Source: Epichloe hybrida (lineage: Eukaryota; Ascomycota; Sordariomycetes; Hypocreales; Clavicipitaceae). From it: a DNA stretch of 64,000 bases. The stretch lies in assembly GCA_019022495.1 (NCBI GenBank), contig JAFEKR010000004.1:62001-126000 (forward strand), read 5' to 3'. The notes under the pieces were generated by a model, which saw only the letters and a list, made by a program, of their open reading frames with translations, made no database searches and was not told the origin of the DNA. Shown here piece by piece: positions 35,717 to 44,710 of this stretch. Made by a program: the position numbers and the translations under genes. Within the stretch, counting starts at the first letter, position 1, and every line of letters begins with the position of its first letter.

Positions 35717-37245
35717 ATGGACGACGAGACCAAAGCTGAGTATGAAGAGAAGTCAAAAGACCTGCGCGCGGAATTGAAGCGATGGGAAAACGAGTGGGGA
35801 CAGACTCATGACGGAAGGAAGCCCGGACGTCAAGATATCAAGGATAATGCAGATATCGGTAAGTTGCCCCCTGGGTGACTTCAAAAACGCATCTTGGTCA
35901 AAAAGACGGCTGACAGATGTGAACAGCGAGAAAATACAAAGACTACCACAAATATCGCGATATCCTGTCCGGAAAGCTCCCACCGCCCTCGAAACCAGAG
36001 TCCAAACCAAAGAGGCGTAGATGTGATCCTGTACCGGCAGAGACACCGCTCAAGCGAACCAAACATGCCGAGACTCCTTCAAAACAGCGATCTCACGACG
36101 ATGGACTCATGAACACCCCAGCTATATCGAGGAGACTCTTCAGCCCGGCTCCAGTGACGTCCCTTGGTCCCACTCCACAACGAGATGGCCACGTCCTCGG
36201 ATTATTCGATCTTCTGGTCGAAAAAGAGCTGGGCACGCCGTCAAGGAAGGACAAGCTTCAACCCCACGGGACACCAAGTCGCGCTGGTGCAAATGTCTTG
36301 TCCACGCCCAGCAAGCGAACAGCCATGAACGATCCCGGGAGCACAACGAAGCTCGGCAGAACGCCCATGTCCTCCAGCAGGAAGCAAATGCTGAACATGT
36401 TTGCGACACCAATGAAGAACAGTCGGGGAAGTACAGACGGCAAGACGATGTCGTCTGTTTCCAAGCTCCAATTCGACACACCGATCTTTCTGAAAAGACA
36501 TGGTCTGCCTGCAGTCGACGAGAACGCCATGTTTGCCGATCCAGCGCCACTACGACTGCCCAAAAAGCCCTTGGTGCGAGGATTGAGCGAGATCGTCGCC
36601 AGTCTGAGGAAAGTGGAGGAAGACGTGCTAGACGACGACCTCGAGGCCCTTCGTGAGATAGAGAACGATACTGCAGGCGTACCGAGGCCAATGTCTCCAT
36701 CCCTGGGGACAAGGCCTGCACCTGCACCCGCACCCGCACCTGTGCCTACGGCTCCGGCCGTGCTCGAGCCAGATAGTCAGGGTCGTCCAATGCTCCTGGG
36801 AGGCTTTGACAACGAAGATATGTACGACAGTGCCCACGAGGACGGGGTCGATCGGAACGGCAATCCTCTGCCCGCGTACAAAAAGAAGGGGCAAAAGAGA
36901 ACAACCAGAAGGGCCAATATCCGACCGACTATGAAGAAGCGGCCGCAGGTGGTGGTAGCTCAAGAGCATGGTAACGGAGAAGACGACGAAGAGGCGGATG
37001 TAGTCCCGGAAACTCAGGTTATTGCCGGACCAGACGGGGACTACGAAGACTGCGCATCTTCTGATGAAGCGCCTGCTCAAGGAGCTGCTAAGAAGAAGAG
37101 TAAGGCCAAGAAGGACGTTCCGGTGAAGAAGGTGGCGAAGAAGGTCAACGAGCTTGCCCATGCCAACTTCAAACGGTTAAAGTTGAGAAATCACGGTGCC
37201 AAGGGTGGTCCTGGGTTCAATAGCCGATTCCGTCGTCGTCGATGA
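35717..37245 (+). CDS. SLD2: DNA replication regulator Sld2
   Basis: Exons 35717-35858 and 35927-37245 join across a 68-base intron (GTAAGT...GAACAG) to give 486 residues starting MDDETKAEYEEKSKDLRAELKRWENEW, the conserved N-terminal helix of fungal Sld2/Drc1. Then follow YRDILSGKLPPP and many Ser/Thr-Pro sites (for example LFSPAP, TPQR, GTPSR, STPSK, ATPMK), the kind of CDK sites through which phosphorylated Sld2 binds Dpb11 to start replication. An Ala/Pro (APAPAPAP) linker and acidic stretches separate these from a basic C-terminus (NFKRLKLRNHGAKGG...RFRRRR), also a family hallmark. It acts in the nucleus in origin firing. The internal ATG at 36109 would cut off the diagnostic N-terminus, so the spliced start is preferred. 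Confidence 0.88.
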
Positions 37246-38842
37246 GAGAGGGGCTCCGATGAATCTGGGCTGGGCTTGCTTGCATATGAGTATACGAATT
37301 TACGATCAATGAGTACAACTATCTGGCATCGTGTCTTATCCATGTTGGAGAGCTGGTGTTTGATGGGTTTAGGGGTAAAGTCAGCGAAGCGACCATCTAC
37401 GTCAGCATCCGCAAAGTAGCTAAAATGTATCAATTCCATCATCTTTATACATGCATCGCGCGACGAGCTGAGCGGCCAATCACCAATGTCAGTAATCTAG
37501 GACACATGATTGGACATGTCTTGGGGCCAAGATGCCTCACCCAGCTTAAATACCTCACAGTTCCTTGAGGGTGTCTCGGCAGCTAAATTCATGGCCTTCG
37601 CTCACTCAGCTGACGGGCCATTCCCTTCAAATGTCCCGGAGTTCTCTCACTGTCACTTGAACTTTCTTGGCTTTTATTTTATTTTATTTTATTTTTTATT
37701 TTTTCGAATTTACCTCTGTTTGTCAAATCTGTCAAACCAATGGCCGGATGTGAAAATTTGCAGGGGCCGAGGTTTCAAAGACCTTCCTCCAATGCCCAAC
37801 CTGCGGCAAGCCAGCTACAGGATGATAGAGGTGATCGGCAGTCCGCTAAAGTGAAGACATATTCAGTCTCTAGGAAATGAAGTCCTGATTGTCGGAATAT
37901 ACCTGGCTTACTGTACGAGATCACAAAGTGAGAGGTCTATGGAGACAGCAGAAGCATGACGAAATGAGATATTCTATCTGGCAACATCATCACGATGTGA
38001 TTCCCGTCACAATCCGGCTATACCCGAACCTAAGCGTATGTCAGGCAGAACTGCCGCAGAAGATGGGCGCCACATTGAGTTGTTGCACGCAGCACCGGTT
38101 GACTGTCTCACATGGTCGAGTGAAAGTGCATCCATACCCAGGCATGTGTCTTGCTCGTTGGGTCATTAAATGCGCATATCGCGCTTTTTGAATGCGCATA
38201 TTGCGTTGGTCCTAATCAGGAAGGACAGTCCTCACACCTAACAGCCGTACAAATCCCTCGCTTGCTTGCTAGGTATTCATAGCGTTAGTTGCATCTCCTG
38301 CGGTCGCATAAAACAGCTACATCTTAGGGAATGATATAATAAAGGTCCAAAGGGTATTTAAAAGAGCCGTATGGCATTGCGTTGCGTTGCGTTGTTGCGT
38401 TGCTGTTGTGAGGCCGTACGCGATATGCGCATTCAAAAAGGCAATGCAAACCGAACCCATGTAGATGTCAACACCGTCGTTAGGCGGAGAGAGCTACGGA
38501 ATGGTGGTCTGATTATATCCATCACGACCAACCCTCGCCCTTCTTTGGCTGATGCAGGCTTAGCATGCTGTACCGCGTGTAAATCATTCCCCGATCGATG
38601 CGTGTCCCCCCATTATCTCCAACTGCCGACCAGCTTAAGCACTGATGAGTTGTACCAGCAGTCCAGCTATAAATGTTGATCCTTCTTCGCTAGAATGTCG
38701 TCTCATACACACAGCGTTGTCTCGTTCTATTTATCCACGAGTTTTACTGCAAATCAGAAGGTTGAAGTAGGGCCACCCGTATGATCCCAATTCCTTACAT
38801 ATTTCATTGTCTTTTTTTAGACGTTAACCACTGCGCAGCTCC
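37246..38842. other. intergenic region with microsatellites and a MITE-like inverted repeat
   Basis: No gene recognised; open frames up to about 114 codons lack domains. It holds a (TTTTA)n tract at about 37672-37704, a GCGTT-rich microsatellite at about 38376-38404, and 22-base inverted repeats at 38184-38205 and 38419-38440. Confidence 0.55.
38184..38440. mobile_element. candidate MITE with 22-bp inverted ends
   Basis: CTTTTTGAATGCGCATATTGCG at the left matches the reverse complement of the right end with one transition. The 257-base span has no coding capacity. A second direct copy of AATGCGCATATCGCG precedes the left end at 38169-38183. No clear target duplication was found, so a chance or regulatory inverted repeat remains possible. 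Confidence 0.4.
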
Positions 38843-39301
38843 ATGCCAAGCCACAGGTCCGGCGGTGGCTCCCACCGGCGGCATCGTGAATCGACTTTAC
38901 GAGAACCCCCCCGGCCACCTAGTCCCGCTGAGGTTCTAGAAGAGACCCATCGGATATTGAGAGACTTGCAGACCCAATCCCAGACGTACAAAACTCAATA
39001 CGACTACCTTATCAGGGAGGCTAGGAGGCTGCATATCATGATGGAGAGTGCAAGGGCTGAGCGGGCATTAATGTCGGATTCAGCAACGGCAGCACGTGCG
39101 ACCCGGCAGGGCAGGATGGCCGACTATAGTGAAATGTATGCGAGACGGGATCACTTGGACCGTGAAATTGGAGCCCTTGATTGGTCTATTAAGCACTTCC
39201 GGATTGCCTCTGATACCATGCAGCGTCTATGGCAAAGCTTTGAAACGGAAATCCAGTGGTTGCGTCAGGAAATGGCGAACCTCAGGCGCCCTGTGGCATA
39301 A
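38843..39301 (+). CDS. small coiled-coil protein, unknown function
   Basis: A clean 152-codon frame starting MPSHRSGGGSHRRHRE. The first 30 residues are basic and Pro/Ser-rich. From about residue 30 to the end the sequence is strongly helical and charged with heptad-like spacing (EVLEETHRILRDLQTQSQTY, RDHLDREIGALDWSIKHF, WQSFETEIQWLRQEMANLRR), so a coiled coil is likely. I do not recognise a family. No intron, signal peptide or membrane helix. Its stop codon lies about 30 bases before the sequence turns AT-rich, so its 3' UTR may lie inside transposon-derived DNA. Confidence 0.6.
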   Translation: MPSHRSGGGSHRRHRESTLREPPRPPSPAEVLEETHRILRDLQTQSQTYKTQYDYLIREARRLHIMMESARAERALMSDSATAARATRQGRMADYSEMYARRDHLDREIGALDWSIKHFRIASDTMQRLWQSFETEIQWLRQEMANLRRPVA

Positions 39302-39435
39302 TCTCGTTGGGGATAAGCAGACAATTGTATGTAGTGTAATTAATGTAGTTTTTGGGGGGTACCTTGTAATTGTAGTTGTAATTGTTACTAGGGTGTAATT
39401 AATTAATTATAATTATTAACTATATGTAATTAATT

Positions 39436-39480
39436 GTAGTTATAGTTATAATAATTACAATTAATTATAACTATAACTAC
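39436..39480. repeat. AT-rich perfect inverted repeat
   Basis: Sixteen bases (GTAGTTATAGTTATAA, 39436-39451) are repeated inverted at 39465-39480 around a 13-base loop, with TGTAATTA-like sequences continuing the pairing imperfectly on both sides. It sits at the left edge of the AT-rich block. Confidence 0.7.
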
Positions 39481-42400
39481 ATAATTACATGTAATTATTA
39501 CTAAAAATAGAAAACTTATATATAATTAAGATATATTTTTCTTTGGATTTTTCTTTATAAACTTAATATTACGCTTATTTTCTTTTATAATTTAGTTATT
39601 TAGTTATAATATTTTATAGTCTAAGCTAATTTAGACTATTAAGCTAATTATAGGTATATAGTAGCTAAATATAGAATCTTTTAGTCTTATCTTATAGCCT
39701 GTTTTTTTTATATATACTATAGGTTTATTTACTTTAATATCTTTTTTTTTAGATTTACTATTCTTTTTAATATACTTTCTTTACTTTTAATATAGTATAT
39801 ACCCTAAAGAAATTATTTTTTATTATATATAAATAAGACTAAAATTCTAATAATATTATATAAATATGTATTATTAATTTAACCTTTGCATACTTTTCCG
39901 CACTGACCCTAAGGTCCGGAATCGCCTCTAAAATACAAATCATATTAATATTTAAAATCCTTGCCTTTATATCTCCCCCCCTATAATATTACACTATAAT
40001 AAAGCTAGTGGTAAGAGTGTAAATAAGATACTAATAGTAATTAATATAAGCTTAAGGAGGCTAGCTTAGAGTAGCTATTACCTAAACAACATAGGAATAG
40101 GATAGTTTAATATCTAAAGGAGTAAAGATAACCTAATAGTAAACTAAAACTAATTTATATATTCTAAAGATATAAAATATTATAATAAGATTACTAGCCT
40201 TATCCTAAGTAATAAAGTTACCTAGGTATAGTATATTACACTAGCTATAGCTAGCTAGGTAGTAAACTATACTTAAGCTAAAATAATAACTATAAACACT
40301 AATAATAGTAATATTTATATTACTAAAGAAGTATTAAAAATAGCCCTTAAGGAGGCTATTAGGGAGGAAGCTAAAGATAATAACTCCTTAACCTAGGCTA
40401 GTATTATAGCTAGGCTTACTCTAAAATAACTAAATACTAACCCTCTCTCTCTTTAAATCCCTAGAAGATAATATAAAGAAGTACTTATAAAAGGAAATAC
40501 TATATAAGAATTACTCTAGTCTAAGGGCGTAAAAGATATAGTTATAGCTATAAATAAAGCTATTAGGTAAGCCTTAGTAATAGTAGCTAGAAGACTCCTT
40601 AGTAAGGATATAATTATTACCTTTAAAGGAAATATAGTATAGTATAGAGAAGACTAGAAATAGATTACTAAAGTATTTAGCCTAGAAGTAGCTATTTACT
40701 ACTATATACTTAGTATTATTATTAAGGGTTTCCTAATAAAGTATATATCTATTAAGAACTTAATAATAGAAATTAGAAAAGTAAATAAAGTAAATATAAT
40801 TAAGGTAACTATAAGACACCCCTAGGGTAAAAATACCTAGTAAACTACCCTAATTCTTAGGCTAGCTAAAGTTAAAGATACTAATAAGATATACTAAGAT
40901 AAAATAGTCTTTAAAGTAAAGCTATTTTAAACTAAACTATATAATAAGACCTTATAACCTAGATAGTACTATAATTACTTTTAAACTAAATATATTACTA
41001 AGTTTTATAAGGTAGTACTAAGGTATAGTAAGTATAAAGCTAGCTAGTATAAAGATAGTAAGGTATTATACCCTATAATAAATAAATAACTTAAGGAAAA
41101 CTATATCCTATACTTTAGACTATACCTAGCCTAGTCTAAAGACTACCTAGTGCTAAAAGAGAAGTAAACTATAGTAAAGGCTAAATACCTAGAATAACTA
41201 TCTTACTTTACCTTTAGCTCCCCTAGTAAAAACCTAGCTTTAGCCTAAGAGAAAGCTAGTATAGCTATAAAACCTATAGTAATAATAGGAAGAAAGAGAG
41301 ATTACCCTATAAACGCAAAATAAAGTGCTAAATAGCTAAGAGCTAGGAGCATTAGGTAATACATAGAATAACTTAAGGCTAAAATAAAACTAGCGTAAAA
41401 TAGCTAAGACTTACTACTACCCCCCTAATTAATATAGTAATATTATAAGTTCTTTTCTAAAATATAAATAAAAAGGATAGCTTAATATATATTACGCTTT
41501 GCCACTAAACTAATATAAATATAATAGTAATCTAAGAGTAAGAATATATAAAATATCTATAGCCCCTTATACTAGGCCTTACCTAGTTTTAACTTATACA
41601 CTATAATAGGTATAATGCTATATATATTAATAAGAAATATAATATAGGGTTATAGTTAGCCTAGGGAGAGCCTAATTAGTTACTAGTAAAAATTTAAGGA
41701 ATTAATATCTATTCCCTCTATTTAGAAGGTTATAGTAATAACTAGAACACTCCTATATAAGATATTAATATAAAGATACTACGTAACTAAAGCGTATTTA
41801 TAGGAGACTTTAACTAAAAGCACCCCCTCTAGGATAAGCTAGATAGAATAACTAATAGAGTAAATAAGCTACTAGAACTTATAAGCTAGTAAAGGCTTAG
41901 ACTAGTAATGCCCTAAGGAAAACTTACTAGATAATATAAGGATAATAGGGATAGTACTATAGACCTAGTATAGGTAACCCTAGATATTTAAGTTTACTAT
42001 AAAGAAGTAAAAGACCTTACTAGATCTAACTATATTCTATAGCTAATTAGCATTCTCACTAGCTTATAAGATAATATCCTATAGGCCCTTAGGCATATGT
42101 AAAATATAATAGATAAACTATACATAAAGGCAAAGGTAGTAGTACACTTTTAACCTAAAAACACCCTAGATTTATATAATAAAGAAAGGATAGATATATA
42201 TACTACTTAGCTTATTATAAACCTTTAATAAATAGTAGATAAGGTAGCCCTATAAAAGCCCTAGGGGCTCCCTAGCTTAGAGATATAGTAGTTAAAGATA
42301 GCTAAAGAGGTAGTTACTAGAGCTAGATAAGTAAAGAGATAATAAAGATAATAGAGAATAGAAGTAAACTAGTAAGCCTATACTAAGGTAAATAAGGACT

Positions 42401-43295
42401 AAGAATAAGTTATTAGAACTAAGAGAAAAAACACTTAGAGAGATACCTTATAAAAGGCTAATATATAAAGAAAAGACAGGGGAGCATAAAGACTAGAGAG
42501 ATAAGCCTAGCTTTAAAGCTAGGCCCCCCTAGAATTACCTAGGCTACTAGAGCTAAAAAGGACTAAAAATAACCTAAACCTAGCTATTATATATAAGAAT
42601 AAAGTAAGTATACTTATATAAAGATTCTTCCCTAAGCCTATAGTAGACCTCTCCTATATCCTAGACCTTACCTTCCTAGAGCTAGATAATATGCTATTCC
42701 TAGATAATAACTAGTTTAGATTAGAAGAGATATTAAATATTATATTAGACATAGCTAGCTAGAAAGCACTAGGTAATAATAAGCTCCTAGTAGGCCTTAT
42801 TAAGGCCTATAATAAGCTAGTAAAAGAAGCTATAGTCTAGCTCCTAAATACTATCCTTAAAGTAAGGTACTTTCTAGCCTAATTCTAGACTACTAGAGTA
42901 ATAGTAATTAGAAAACTAGGTAAGATAATAAGAGAGATAAGAAGGGCTAATATATAAAGGCCTATCTCCTTACTAAATATTATAGGAAAAATTATAGAAG
43001 TAGTAATTATAAAGTAACTTATAGCCTTTACTAAGGTAAAAGGACTTCTCCTAGAACTATAGATAGGAAATAAGATAAATAGGTTAACAAAGACTATAAT
43101 TAGGGTCTTAGTGAAGTATATAAGAGAGACCTAGAGTAGGGGTGGAATTACCTTGCTTACCTAGATAGATATCTTATTTGCCTTTAATAAAGTTAGTTAC
43201 CTATACCTAATTTACTTGCTAATCCTAATAGAAATCCCTTACTAGCTAATAGCTATAATATAAAGCTTCCTAGTAAATAGAATAAGCTAGCTTAG

Positions 43296-43416
43296 TGTCA
43301 GGTGCGCGCGCGTGCACGTGGCTTAATAATCAATTGTAAGGTGCGATGCGAGCGAGAGCTAGCATTGGTGAATCTTTTAGTTTAATGGCTTACCTGCATA
43401 CCTTTAGGTTCTAACA
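43296..43416 (+). repeat. left LTR of the TRIM element
   Basis: 121 bases, containing a GTGCGCGCGCGTGCACGTG alternating purine-pyrimidine run. The differences I saw from the right LTR are transitions. Confidence 0.88.
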
Positions 43417-43794
43417 TTAATACTAGCTCTCACGGGTCTTCTAGTGTGCTAGTCCTAGGTTTAAATCCTTATGGGTAGGGCATATGCTAGTCCTAGGTTT
43501 AATTCCTGTAGCTGGAATTAAGACCTAATAGGTCTAGGTTTAAATTGCTAGGCTAGGTGCTTATATTAGGCTCACAGGGCAGGTACAAGCACACACCTAT
43601 ATAAGGTTACGTGCACTAGGTGATGTATAGGCCTAGCTACCGTGCGTACTAGGCCTTAGGGGTTCATAATTAGTTAATTATCTTAGAGGCCACGGATAAC
43701 TAGGCCTAATCCAAGCTAAGGTTATGCACGTTGCTAGCCGCTAGCCTATATAGGGCCCTTAGCTTAGGGCAAGCCTTACGAGGGAAGGGATAAT

Positions 43795-43915
43795 TATTAG
43801 GTGCGCGCGCGTGCGCGTGGCTTGATAATCAATTGTAAGGTGCGATGCAAGCGAGAGCTAGCATTGGTGAATCTTTTGGTTCAATGGCTTACCTGCACAC
43901 CTTCAGGTTCTGACA
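43795..43915 (+). repeat. right LTR of the TRIM element
   Basis: 121 bases, the better preserved copy over most of its length, followed directly by the CTTAG target duplication. Confidence 0.88.
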
Positions 43916-44710
43916 CTTAGCTTTAATAGGGGACTCTCTAAACCCTTTAAGATTAAGGCTAGTACCCTATAAGAATCTCCCCTTTTACTAATTCTCTTTT
44001 TTCTTTACTTTATAGAACTTTATATATACCTTTAAACTATTTTAGGCATAGTGGTAATTAGATTTACTAATAATATAAATATTATAGTATTTAGTAAAAA
44101 CATAGCATAGACTTAGAGAAAACTTAAGGCTACCTAAAAGATCTATAAGGAATAGGTAAAGAAAGTAAGGGTAAACTTTAACCTAGTAAAAACTAAACTT
44201 ATACACTTTAGTAAGGCTTATAAGCCCCTATAGGCTAGGGTCTAGCTTAGTATAGAGGAGATAGTGCTAATAGAGGTATGCTAATTCCTTAGGGTATAGG
44301 TAAATAGGAAACTTAATTAAAGTGCCTATAAGAATATCCTTAAGGGAAAGCTAGCCTAGTAGTAGCTTACACTCTTTACATTAGTAGCGTTAGTATAGGG
44401 CGTTAGCTTTAGAGATGCCTAGCTTATATATATATAGGTAGTCTAGCCTATTCTTACCTATAGGGTAAGCGCTTACTATACCCTAACTAAGAAAGAAGAA
44501 AAACTATAAGGAATAGTTAGAAGCTTTATAGTAAACTAATTAACTTACCTCTAGACTATAGCTAGAGTATTTAAGGCTATACTAGTTACTTAGCTAGAAG
44601 TTAAAACCTATATCCCCCCCCTAGACCTTTACCTAAATAAGATAAAGTAAAAGTTTAAGGAAAGGATTATACTTAGTGAAATAATAAATAAGATATAGGC
44701 TATAGCTAAC

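Larger units (their letters stand above)
43296..43915 (+). mobile_element. TRIM-like non-autonomous LTR element inside the LINE
   Basis: A 620-base element with two 121-base direct repeats (43296-43416 and 43795-43915) that begin TGTCA (decayed to TATTA in the right copy) and end TGACA (decayed to TAACA in the left copy). It is flanked by the 5-base duplication CTTAG (43291-43295 and 43916-43920). The 378-base interior codes for nothing obvious. A purine tract GAGGGAAGGGA lies immediately before the right LTR as expected for a polypurine tract, which sets plus orientation. The interior contains GGTTTAAATCC/GGTTTAATTCC stretches that recall the T arm of tRNAs. It interrupts the LINE reverse transcriptase between NRISQL and the SPLLLILF motif. 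It is far less AT-rich than its host. Confidence 0.85.
39310..44710 (+). mobile_element. RIP-decayed Tad1-like LINE (non-LTR retrotransposon)
   Basis: Plus-strand translation, read through many stops, gives LINE landmarks in the right order. A gag-like region at about 40300-41200 comes first. The endonuclease follows: GDFN at 41803-41814 followed by KHPL, then STIDL at about 41953-41967. Reverse transcriptase includes MGNKINRLTKTII near 43074-43110, DILFAFNKVSY near 43167-43200 (family DVSGAFDNVSH), ESPLLLILFFLY near 43970-44010 (family QGSPLSPILF) and FTNNIN near 44065-44085 where the catalytic FADD or YADD is expected. D-to-N and Q-to-stop changes fit RIP. A TRIM element splits the RT at 43291-43920. 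The first 600 bases are extremely AT-rich without landmarks, so the true 5' end is unclear. The element runs to the stop codon of the next gene without a visible 3' UTR or A tail. Confidence 0.85.

Noticed and set aside
43296..43915. GC-richer island in the AT block as a host gene or captured exon
   Set aside because: No coding potential; the paired 121-base LTRs, PPT and CTTAG duplication explain it fully as a TRIM element.
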